DNA from: an uncultured Chlorobiota bacterium | GTDB taxonomy: Bacteria; Bacteroidota; Kapaibacteriia; OLB7 | NCBI GenBank assembly: GCA_946481475.1 | Contig: CAMLOB010000002.1 | Span: 1 to 25,445 of the forward strand | Direction: 5' to 3' | DNA: 25,445 bases | Shown here: positions 7,986 through 15,224 of the stretch, in pieces | How positions within the stretch are numbered: position 1 is the first letter of the stretch | How the letters are laid out: the number at the start of each line of letters is the position of its first letter | Notes under the pieces: model-generated | The model's database searches: none | Seen by the model: only the letters and a program-made list of their open reading frames with translations | Told to the model about the DNA's origin: nothing | Position numbers and translations under genes: made by a program

Positions 7986-8016
7986 ATTGTCGCATCATCG
8001 GTTTTCCCTATCTTTG
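7986..8016 (+). promoter_or_regulatory. Bacteroidota-type promoter for the fibre-like gene
   Basis: ATTG at 7986-7989, 19 bases, then TATCTTTG at 8009-8016. The -7 element matches TAnnTTTG exactly and the -33 element differs at one base. Transcription would begin near 8022, about 70 bases before the ATG. This is one of the clearest promoter calls in the window. Confidence 0.55.
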
Positions 8017-8094
8017 AGGCTTGTCAATGAGGCAGAGCCCTTCTGTAACTCATGAGTATGCCAACCAAGGACCATAACCACAAGAGCCACGACT

Positions 8095-9189
8095 ATGCTG
8101 TTCCGTATTTTTTTCAGTCTTTTGATCGCTGTGGTGCCGGCAACTCCCTTGATGTCCCAGAGTCGCGATTTTCATACAGGGCGACTTGTCCTTGATGATA
8201 ACGGAGGAGGAGGGACAACCAACTCGCTGATCATCAGTACTCCCGCAGATCTTCCCGGAGATCGGACGCTGACGATCCCTGATCCGGGACCTTCCGGCGG
8301 TGAATTCGTTCTCTCGACGTCCGGCTCCATTAACCTGAGCGAAATCGAGACGCCGAATTCCAACGAGACGCTCCGGTTGAACCCGTCGGGTGATCTGGTC
8401 CGGATCGGCAACAGCGCAACTCCCGGCTCAAGCAACGGCCTGGAGGTCTACGGTGACGTGGTGATGAACGGCCCGACGATTACCCTCTCCAGCACCGGAA
8501 GCGCCGGCTTGCAGATGGGGAGCCAGGACATCGCAGTGGTCGGCAGAACCATCTACATGAACGTGACCGAGAACGTCACCATCAACGGAAACCTTGTCGT
8601 CAACGGCGATCTGACGGTAGGGGGTGATATGCGAGTTATGGGAAGCGGCAGTCGGATCGGGTCCGGGGCTGATCTTGAGCAACTCAGGGTTCTGGGCTCA
8701 AGTGCCGGAAGCGCGAATCATCTCTACGTCGTAGGAAATGTCCGACTGACGAACGAACTCAGAATCGGCAGCACGACGACCAACACATCGATCTTCAAGA
8801 CCGGAACACAGACCGGACAGATTACCTATACGTTGCCGACCTCTCTTCCGGCTTCGGCAGGGACGTCCTCAAGTATGGGGAACGGCATCATGCAGACCGA
8901 TAACACCGGTGCGATGACCTGGCGGAACAGCGGCACGGGGAGCTCCGCTCTGGACTTCCCGTCAACCAACGACGGTGCAAGCAGCGATCTGACGCTCACC
9001 GTCACCGGCGCCGCCGTCGGCGACATGGTGGTCCTCGGCATTCCGAACGGAGCCCAACCGGCCGGTACCGTCTGGTATCAGGGATGGGTCTCCGCCGCCG
9101 ATACCGTCACCGTCCGGCTCTACAACCAGAGTGGCGCGGCCGTCGATCCGGCAAGCGACACGTTCAACGTGATGGTCCTCAGACCATAG
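8095..9189 (+). CDS. secreted low-complexity beta-rich protein, tail-fibre-like
   Basis: 364 residues with a signal peptide (MLFRIFFSLLIAVVPATPLMSQ). The rest is rich in Gly, Ser, Thr and Asn with very little Cys. The central part, about residues 155-190, has short beta repeats (NVTINGNLVVNGDLTVGGD). Residues about 240-285 (GQITYTLPTSLP, then GIMQTDNTGAMTW) resemble shaft segments common in tail-fibre-like surface proteins. The last 30 residues (DTVTVRLYNQSGAAVDPASD, then NVMVLRP) resemble a terminal module I recall from viral and phage-like fibre proteins. There is no recognisable T9SS tail. A role as a surface fibre or adhesin is inferred. It has its own promoter and terminator, so it is a single-gene unit. 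The start is set by the signal peptide. Confidence 0.8.
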   Translation: MLFRIFFSLLIAVVPATPLMSQSRDFHTGRLVLDDNGGGGTTNSLIISTPADLPGDRTLTIPDPGPSGGEFVLSTSGSINLSEIETPNSNETLRLNPSGDLVRIGNSATPGSSNGLEVYGDVVMNGPTITLSSTGSAGLQMGSQDIAVVGRTIYMNVTENVTINGNLVVNGDLTVGGDMRVMGSGSRIGSGADLEQLRVLGSSAGSANHLYVVGNVRLTNELRIGSTTTNTSIFKTGTQTGQITYTLPTSLPASAGTSSSMGNGIMQTDNTGAMTWRNSGTGSSALDFPSTNDGASSDLTLTVTGAAVGDMVVLGIPNGAQPAGTVWYQGWVSAADTVTVRLYNQSGAAVDPASDTFNVMVLRP

Positions 9190-9247
9190 CGCCGGTCGCG
9201 CAGGCCGGTCTCAACGATGCGGGGAGACGGCAAGAAGAATTTGGAGA

Positions 9248-9280
9248 GGGTCGGGAAAGAGATTTCCGACCCTTTTTTTT
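9248..9280 (+). terminator. Rho-independent terminator
   Basis: GGGTCGG (9248-9254) pairs with CCGACCC (9266-9272). An inner AAA/TTT extension closes a short loop, and eight T follow at 9273-9280. It lies 58 bases after the stop of the fibre-like gene. Confidence 0.9.
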
Positions 9281-9347
9281 ATCAAAGCACTCCGGGAGGC
9301 GGTTTCTTTTCGGGAGCCTTTCGGAGGGAAAAGGATATGTATGATAA

Positions 9348-9393
9348 GGAGTCCCCTCTCCCACAGGAGAACAACCAACATCGAACAATCATC
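9348..9393 (+). repeat. dispersed repeat, copy 2
   Basis: It begins GGAGTCCCCTCTCC and ends AACATCGAACAATCATC. It corresponds to 2895-2942, with the last 17 bases differing at two positions. Like copy 1 it follows a plus-strand gene, here after the terminator. Confidence 0.5.
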
Positions 9394-9411
9394 GCACCTT
9401 GCCTTCTCCCC

Positions 9412-11388
9412 TCACCTCACTGAAAAAATCAACGTCGGCAACGTCAGCTCTGAACGGGTGCTGATCAGAGGAAGGAGCTCGGGATAATCGGAAGCCGGAC
9501 GCTCGGCTCGATGCAACCGGCGATGGTATTCCACGCTGAGCTTGCCGGGAGCAGAAGAGTACGTCACGGCAAGTTCCCCCAGACTTGTCTTGACTTCGCG
9601 ATCCTCAGGCAACTCCTGCACAACCCAGTTTGACGGAACCTCCATATTGATCTTCTTGACGAATTCTTCATTACTATAGATCTTGATTGCATTTTCCCTC
9701 TCCTCAACCTTGACCTTTCTCTTACCGGTCAGGGAAGGGGCAAACAGTCCTTCAGTCTGAAGGATCACTTCCTCCGGAGTAATCGTCACCAGATCATCGA
9801 CGGTGTAGTCAAGGCGAATAACAAGAGGCTTGTTGTAATCATCCTGGTTTTCAAGCTCATATGTATTGAACGTATATTCTCCGGCTTCGTATACGATCAG
9901 TTCTTTCATCGCCTCTGTCTTCTCTTCCTCATCCGCATCTTCCAAGGCCCTTCGCAATCCGAACCCTGCATCTCCATAGAGCAACCGCGTTTCCTTGACC
10001 TTCATCTTTCCCTCTTCGTCGATATTAACATCGAACTCTGATTCGATTCGGGTATCCGAACTGATATTTACCGGAATCGTATCCACACCAATGAATCCCC
10101 CATTGACGACACGCAAGGTCGGTTGTCCTTCAAAGGGGAAGGGGATGTGACTTACAGGATAATTCTTGATGTAGGGAAAGAGGTAGTAGCTGGTATCACC
10201 GGTAGTAACACGCAGGGCTGGATTCGGGAAGGTACCCGGATAGACAAATCCTTCAGTGTAAGGGACATCCTCTATGGAATGAGCCAGAAGGAAAGAAGGC
10301 TCAAAACCGGCCTCCTTCAGCAGATGATAGGTCAATGCAACGGCTCTGGGAAGCCCTCCCTCCCGTTTCTTGATGGCATTATGGATATTGCCGTAACTTG
10401 CCCGTTTATCATCTGCCGGCAGAATCGTGAAGTTTAAGTACATCCAATTCATGATCTTCTTCACCCTCTCTGCATCAGGAGCGCTTCGATCCACAATCTC
10501 ATCCAGTAGATTCACAAGGTATGATGTACGTGGAGTATTGTTCTCAATAAAGAACTCATATCCTCCTTCGGCAAACTCCGACCAATTGTCGGCCCCTCCC
10601 AGATACGTGGCAATCATCCCCTCAAGGTGGGCTACTCGCTCGCGGTAGTAGGGACTGTACGGTTCCTGATGGTAGGCAGGGAGATTTTCGGCCTCAAATG
10701 CAGCAATCGTGATGGCATTCTCCTCCTCTATAATCTTACGGTATGTACCAAGAGAGTTATTCCAACCCCGCAACTCTACGGACCACATATTATTGTTATA
10801 GATATAACGCACACTGAGATCTTCGCACGGGATGGAATACTGCAGAGGAACCTGATGGTAGAATTCACGAAGGTCATAGCCATCATACACAATTTCGTAT
10901 CCCTCGTCTACCAGGCTCCCTTCAACAATTCCGGGATAGGCAAGCTGATAGCGCCGATTACCTTTGCTGTCCACCTCTTCCCGTAAGTCGTTCTTGCTGA
11001 ATTGCTGCACTGTACCATCCGGGGAAATCACGGAGATGTATACACTGTTCAGCTTCTTTCCTTCCTCCAGTTCAAGATTGAATGTTCCAAGCCATTCGGC
11101 ATCCGGATCGAAGACGAGATAGCGCATTGCAGATATCTCATACACTGTTGGAGTAAGTCCTCCTCCCACATAGTCATGGCGGCTCGCGATCTCAATCACA
11201 TACTCCCGGGACAGGTAAACTCCGTCCTCACCGTCGTAGGTTGAACGGAGCGCTTGATAATCAACGTCCTCAAGTCGTATCCGGTCCGGAGTCTGGTAAT
11301 CCAGCTTGTAGTACTGAGTAGAATTGACAACGCAACCGGTAAAGACTGAAGTGAGTCCAAGCAGAAGTATAATGAGTTTGCTATACAT
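9412..11388 (-). CDS. DUF3857 lipoprotein with degenerate transglutaminase-like core
   Basis: 658 residues. The N-terminus is a lipoprotein signal with Cys19 in VFTGC. Residues about 60-230 match DUF3857 (SVYISVISPDGTVQQFSKND), and about 295-415 match the transglutaminase-like fold that usually follows it. The catalytic Cys, expected after the Gly pair in KKREGGLPRAVALTYHLLKE, is absent. The usual His segment reads FPNPALRV, and the usual Leu-Asp-Pro reads YYLFPY. All three triad positions therefore appear substituted. The C-terminal third is a beta-rich region typical of DUF3857 proteins. A non-enzymatic scaffold or binding role is inferred. It is the second gene after the barrel-like protein at 12109, 43 bases away, so probably cotranscribed. 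Base composition is visibly more AT-rich than flanking genes. Confidence 0.85.
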   Translation of the reverse strand: MYSKLIILLLGLTSVFTGCVVNSTQYYKLDYQTPDRIRLEDVDYQALRSTYDGEDGVYLSREYVIEIASRHDYVGGGLTPTVYEISAMRYLVFDPDAEWLGTFNLELEEGKKLNSVYISVISPDGTVQQFSKNDLREEVDSKGNRRYQLAYPGIVEGSLVDEGYEIVYDGYDLREFYHQVPLQYSIPCEDLSVRYIYNNNMWSVELRGWNNSLGTYRKIIEEENAITIAAFEAENLPAYHQEPYSPYYRERVAHLEGMIATYLGGADNWSEFAEGGYEFFIENNTPRTSYLVNLLDEIVDRSAPDAERVKKIMNWMYLNFTILPADDKRASYGNIHNAIKKREGGLPRAVALTYHLLKEAGFEPSFLLAHSIEDVPYTEGFVYPGTFPNPALRVTTGDTSYYLFPYIKNYPVSHIPFPFEGQPTLRVVNGGFIGVDTIPVNISSDTRIESEFDVNIDEEGKMKVKETRLLYGDAGFGLRRALEDADEEEKTEAMKELIVYEAGEYTFNTYELENQDDYNKPLVIRLDYTVDDLVTITPEEVILQTEGLFAPSLTGKRKVKVEERENAIKIYSNEEFVKKINMEVPSNWVVQELPEDREVKTSLGELAVTYSSAPGKLSVEYHRRLHRAERPASDYPELLPLISTRSELTLPTLIFSVR

Positions 11389-11431
11389 AGTGTGTGTGAT
11401 GCGTGGTTAAGGGCATGAGGAGTGAATTCGA

Positions 11432-12109
11432 TCAGAAGCTGTAGCCTATGCCTATAGTACAATGAATCATATTGTCGGCATCAGAGGATAGTGATAAGAA
11501 CGTGGGCTCGAACATGGACTCGGATGTTGGGAGGATGTCGGCTTTTGAGAGGAATCGCTCGTATCCGATCATAAAATCGTAGGCGACCCGGTCATAGATG
11601 GCTCTCCACCCGATATCCAACTGCACTGTTGTCATTGTAAATTTCTCCGCTTCATCCTTGGACGCATCTACACCCAGTACTTCCGTGCCGGAAAACAGAG
11701 TGGCAGCAGTACGGAAATAGAATCCGTCGGGTGCGTTCCCTCCCGGGAAGACCCTTCCGTCGATACGACCTCCGACTCCCGAATAGTATGAGTTGTCTCC
11801 CAGAAGCCCGGGAGTAAAATCGACTCCTCCTCCAACCGAGAGATAGTGGTTCAGCGTGTAGTAATACGCGAGATTGATGTGGTAAGCAAACTTGATTGGA
11901 TCGATTGTCAGGACATGGCGATGTTTGTCAAACCAATCCTCTTTTGTCAACCGCCGGATCATCACCGAAGGCGCTCCTCCTGTCGTCGAGTCCGCTCCTT
12001 CCCGGAGCCGGAGCGAGGGGTCAGGATTCTGGGCACTCAGCGTCGGGGATACAAAGAGGAGAAGGAGAACGTGCAGAGCAGAACCGACAAGGACTGATGA
12101 GAATCTCAT
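11432..12109 (-). CDS. outer-membrane beta-barrel-like protein
   Basis: 225 residues with a signal peptide (MRFSSVLVGSALHVLLLLFV..., ending LSAQ). The mature part has alternating aromatic/hydrophobic strands (FAYHINLAYYYTLNHYLSVG, then IDGRVFPGG and VAYDFMIGYERF). It ends in Phe within IGIGYSF, as many outer-membrane barrels do. I do not recognise a named family. It lies directly upstream of the DUF3857 lipoprotein and shares its AT-richer composition. The two may act together at the outer membrane, which is inferred from context only. No clear promoter or Shine-Dalgarno sequence could be assigned upstream of 12109. Confidence 0.75.
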   Translation of the reverse strand: MRFSSVLVGSALHVLLLLFVSPTLSAQNPDPSLRLREGADSTTGGAPSVMIRRLTKEDWFDKHRHVLTIDPIKFAYHINLAYYYTLNHYLSVGGGVDFTPGLLGDNSYYSGVGGRIDGRVFPGGNAPDGFYFRTAATLFSGTEVLGVDASKDEAEKFTMTTVQLDIGWRAIYDRVAYDFMIGYERFLSKADILPTSESMFEPTFLSLSSDADNMIHCTIGIGYSF

Positions 12110-12446
12110 GGAAAGGGTTTTGTGTTGTGATTGTATGATACTGCCGACAGATTAAGGGTCGACAAACTCCATGACAAAATACACCGGAGCAGGTGATATC
12201 CGCCCATGCGGAACAGACTTCCCAAGCAAGTACGTAGCCGAGAAGCTGTCGTAAACGTACGATGTGATACCGTTCCGCTTCGCTGAGACTCGCAAGTCCG
12301 TTCCCTTCGAAACACACCGGCGCAGCAACCTGTTGCCGTGCTCGTTGCTCCCACATTACCACGGAGAGCAAGATTCCGCAAAACAGACCGGGACTCTTCA
12401 GCCCGCTAACGACCCGGCCGGGGCCCCTGCTGATTTGCAGCAGTCC
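12110..12446. other. intergenic region, no gene recognised
   Basis: The open frames here lack protein character. The region must hold the promoter for the minus-strand pair below it. A small hairpin CTGCTG-ATTTG-CAGCAG at 12427-12443 lies just downstream of the hydroxylase stop on the minus strand. It is not followed by a T-tract, so a terminator role is doubtful. Confidence 0.5.
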
Positions 12447-13019
12447 TCACGGCTTCTCTCCGTTGATAATCATCTCTTCCACCCACGCATTCACCACCAC
12501 GTCGATGCTGAGCTGAATCCGCTCGGTCTGTCCGTTGTTGTGCACCGAGTGGGGATCGCTCAGACGCATGTACCAGAGGTCGCCCGGCTGCAGCGGAACC
12601 TTCGTGCCGTTGAGGATGAAGTCGACGGAGTCGTTGACGAAGATCGGGACGTGGAGCCGGATCTGATTGCGGAACTCCAGGTCGAGTTGCGGATCGGTGT
12701 GTTCATCGACCGACCATCCGGGCCCGAGTCTCATAAGCCGCACGCTTGTCTTTTCGCATTCAAGACTCTCCAGCACTTCAAGGAAATAGGGACTCTCTTT
12801 CAGCCGCTGCGTTTGCGTCCAGGAGGCCCACTCCGGGTTCGAGAAGTCCGACACCTCCTTGTTCCGCCCGCCGGCTATGGTCAGCGGAACGACGTTGTAG
12901 AAAATGTAGGGGGGCATATCGTGAATCGCCGCAAGCGTGTCCTGCTGCAAGCGTTCTGCATCATAGCTCAACGCGAGCTTCGATCGATCAAAATCAAATA
13001 CTGTTGTTGCTTCTACCAT
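12447..13019 (-). CDS. aspartyl/asparaginyl beta-hydroxylase-like 2OG-Fe(II) oxygenase
   Basis: 190 residues, with no signal peptide or membrane segment, so cytoplasmic. The core matches the aspartyl/asparaginyl beta-hydroxylase family (PF05118). EHTDP supplies His107; RLHVPI follows; PGDLWYMRLSDPHSVHNNG supplies His157, spaced like the distal iron His of human AspH; ERIQLSIDVV supplies Arg167 for 2-oxoglutarate. Where AspH has His-Thr-Gly-Pro, this protein has His-Thr-Asp-Pro, so Asp109 could complete a full HxD...H triad. The expected reaction is 2-oxoglutarate-dependent hydroxylation of an unknown substrate. It stands alone; the upstream ATPase is 330 bases away. The start is the only Met that gives the full N-terminus. 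Confidence 0.85.
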   Translation of the reverse strand: MVEATTVFDFDRSKLALSYDAERLQQDTLAAIHDMPPYIFYNVVPLTIAGGRNKEVSDFSNPEWASWTQTQRLKESPYFLEVLESLECEKTSVRLMRLGPGWSVDEHTDPQLDLEFRNQIRLHVPIFVNDSVDFILNGTKVPLQPGDLWYMRLSDPHSVHNNGQTERIQLSIDVVVNAWVEEMIINGEKP

Positions 13020-13349
13020 GTCTTTGCTGCAAGGTTAATGAGAGTTTATGCGGATTTATGCAAGGTCAGGACAGGAAGTATTCGGATTGCCGCGAACGAC
13101 AAGGTGGCCCGGCATGGAATTCTGCGCAGCTGCAGGGACCACAGAGAACAAAGAGGCCACAGGTAGTGAGAGCGCATAGTGGTGTGGGTTATATGGATTC
13201 AGCAGTAAGGCAACTGTCGCGTAAAATAGCAATAAGGACTCCCGGAACAAGCCTTCACGCCGAGGATGTAGAACCGGCTCCCGGTGAAGGGAAGAACTAT
13301 TCGAGTATTCGCATCTTCGTGAGCAACCGGACAAGCGGTGCGCTTCAAT
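13020..13349. other. intergenic region, no gene recognised
   Basis: 330 bases between the hydroxylase start and the ATPase stop, both on the minus strand. No protein-like frame was found. TAACCTTG on the minus strand just before the hydroxylase start is one base from a TAnnTTTG -7 box, but no matching -33 element is seen at the right distance. Confidence 0.4.
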
Positions 13350-14624
13350 TCATCCGGGTTCGGAAGGACTGCCGGCAGCCCAGAGCTCGGAGACGGGGAG
13401 AGCGAACATCCGGTCTCCGAACGGGAGAAGGGAATTGCCGGTATACACCACAACTCCGGCACGGAACCGTTTGCCGGTTCCTTCGGCAAGTTTGCGCAGG
13501 CCGCGGAAATCCTTCGATGAGACCCGATCGGCTATCTTCACTTCTATACCTGCGAGGTCCCCGCCGCTTCGCTCAAGGACCAGATCCACTTCCACTCCAT
13601 CTCTGTCCCGGAAATGATGGAACCGGGTGGGTGTCCTCTCCCAGGATGCATGCCGACGTAACTCCTGATAGACAAACGTCTCGAACAACTGCCCGAACAG
13701 TTCCGAATCATTCTGCAACCCTCCGGGGTCGATCCCGAGAAGTCCGCATGCCAAACCGGTATCTCCGATGTGGAGTTTCGGTGTTTTAATCAATCGCTTC
13801 ATTCGATTGTTGCTCCACGCCGGGAGCTGCTCCATCAGGAAGAGCTGTTCCAGCAGCGTTACGTATGCCTCGATCGTCGGACGACTTTTCGGAAGTCTGG
13901 ATGCCAGCTCGGAAATTCTGGTGAGTCGTGCACTCTCTCCGGCTGCGATTCGCAGCAGAGGGGGGAGAACATCCAGTCCCTGGATCCGTGTCAGTTCCCT
14001 CACATCCCTCTGTACCAGAGTTTCCACATAATCCTGATACCATGCAATCCTCCGCCAGGGATTGGGTCGGCTTATTGCCGGAGGGTATCCTCCGGTTGTC
14101 ACCCTTTGGAGAATGTCGGGGCGGGTCGTCTCCTGATCAGGTGAAACTGATGGAGTGAACTCAGCGGCAAAGAGTCTCCTGAGAAAGTCGGGTTCCGAGC
14201 GTTCAATTTCCGCCTGCGACAGCGGATGAAGGTGAAGGAGAGCCATGCGGCCGGCAAGTGAGTCAGACAATCTGGGAAGCGTCAGGATGTTGGCCGATCC
14301 GGTCAGGATAAACCGTCCCGGTTCGCGCCGGACATCAACGGCCATCTTCAGACTTGAGAATATTTCCGGAACCCGTTGAACCTCATCCAGAATAACGTGA
14401 TCCGGAAGCCCGGCAACAAATCCTGCAGGATCGGCCACCGCCGCATCCGACAAGTCCGGATCGTCAAAGTTCACGTATCCGTATTTTCTCTCCCCGTCCA
14501 GGCTTTGCGCAAGCGTAGTCTTTCCGCTTTGGCGCGGACCGCGAATCAAGACGACCGGAGAATCCTCCAGAGCATCCAGCAGGCGAGGCCTGATCCAGCG
14601 AGGGTAGACCGATGGGCTATTCAT
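13350..14624 (-). CDS. AAA family ATPase with DUF4143 C-terminal domain
   Basis: 424 residues from the ATG at 14624; the frame is open to 14660 but that lead-in runs into a repeat. The Walker A motif is GPRQSGKT (29-36), Walker B is HVILDE (76-81), the sensor is LTGSAN (107-112), and SLAGR lies at about 122-126. The C-terminal DUF4143 region carries a PD-(D/E)xK-like pattern: DGVEVDLVLE (Glu345, Asp347), then IEVK (Glu361, Lys363). Length and layout are normal for this widespread family, whose function is poorly defined and which is often patchily distributed. It is probably cytoplasmic. Four copies of a short repeat lie immediately upstream, in the position of its promoter. It is a single gene without a functional partner nearby. 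Confidence 0.93.
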   Translation of the reverse strand: MNSPSVYPRWIRPRLLDALEDSPVVLIRGPRQSGKTTLAQSLDGERKYGYVNFDDPDLSDAAVADPAGFVAGLPDHVILDEVQRVPEIFSSLKMAVDVRREPGRFILTGSANILTLPRLSDSLAGRMALLHLHPLSQAEIERSEPDFLRRLFAAEFTPSVSPDQETTRPDILQRVTTGGYPPAISRPNPWRRIAWYQDYVETLVQRDVRELTRIQGLDVLPPLLRIAAGESARLTRISELASRLPKSRPTIEAYVTLLEQLFLMEQLPAWSNNRMKRLIKTPKLHIGDTGLACGLLGIDPGGLQNDSELFGQLFETFVYQELRRHASWERTPTRFHHFRDRDGVEVDLVLERSGGDLAGIEVKIADRVSSKDFRGLRKLAEGTGKRFRAGVVVYTGNSLLPFGDRMFALPVSELWAAGSPSEPG

Positions 14625-14647
14625 GTCGGCCAAACTACAATTCATTC

Positions 14648-14804
14648 CGGCAGATTGCAAGTTCCAGCTTCGGCAGATTGCAAGTCATATTCTCGCTTCA
14701 TTATAGAAAGGGGACAAAACAATCTATTCTGCTTAAAAAGCAAGTAGTTCATTTCGCAGACAGCTTCGGCAGATTGCAAGTTCCAGCTTCGGCAGATTGC
14801 AAGT
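14648..14804 (+). repeat. two pairs of a direct repeat with a 23-base period
   Basis: The core CGGCAGATTGCAAGT occurs at 14648-14662, 14671-14685, 14767-14781 and 14790-14804. Members of each pair are 23 bases apart, joined by TCCAGCTT. The pairs are separated by about 81 bases of AT-rich DNA. The whole array lies 24-180 bases upstream of the ATPase start on the opposite strand. Confidence 0.9.
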
Positions 14805-14840
14805 TCAAGGGTTATGCCATATCGTTCACTACTCCTCTAC

Positions 14841-15110
14841 CGGCAGATTCACGCAAAGGACGCAAAGAGCAAAGACACCCCCTCAAATCTCACGGCTCAT
14901 AGCTGACTCCTCAAATCGGGTATATGAGTCAGAGAGTTGCGAGTGTATGAGGGATGACAATCCGACCGCTCACTCCCGGCTCATAGCTCACGGCTGACTG
15001 CTCCCCGCTCATACCCCCCTCCTCAAATCTACCCCTCAAAGCTCACCGCTGATTGCTCATAGCTGACTGCTCACTGCTCATAACTCACTCCTCCCCCGAA
15101 TCTCCCAAAC
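14841..15110 (+). repeat. repeat mosaic A, inverted relative to mosaic B
   Basis: It contains ACGCAAAGGACGCAAAGAGC (from 14851), then many degenerate words of the types GCTCATAGCTGACT, GCTCACTGCTCATA and CCTCAAATCT. The reverse complement of 18650-18850 contains the same words in the same order. Shared exact segments include GCTCATAGCTGACTGCTCAC and GACGCAAAGAGCAAAGAC. There is no coding character. Confidence 0.8.
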
Positions 15111-15134
15111 GGTAAGAATACTCCCGAATCCGGC

Positions 15135-15166
15135 TTTCATACCACCTTCCCCCTTCTCTATATTTG
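15135..15166 (+). promoter_or_regulatory. Bacteroidota-type promoter
   Basis: TTTC at 15135-15138, 20 bases, then TATATTTG at 15159-15166, an exact TAnnTTTG match. It lies about 60 bases upstream of the proposed start at 15225 and directly after repeat mosaic A. Confidence 0.5.
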
Positions 15167-15224
15167 CCGTGTCAGGAACGAACCGACAGTCTCGGCAACC
15201 TCTTCCACATTCAGAGTGCGTACC

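Noticed and set aside
12106..12381. Small minus-strand gene in the gap before the barrel-like protein
   Set aside because: Two overlapping frames are open to similar extents, neither protein-like, with no start signals.
14648..14804. CRISPR array formed by the 15-base core repeats
   Set aside because: The gap within a pair is only 8 bases and conserved, so there are no spacers.
14841..15110. CRISPR array
   Set aside because: The units are degenerate, irregular in spacing and have no unique spacers; no cas gene is nearby.
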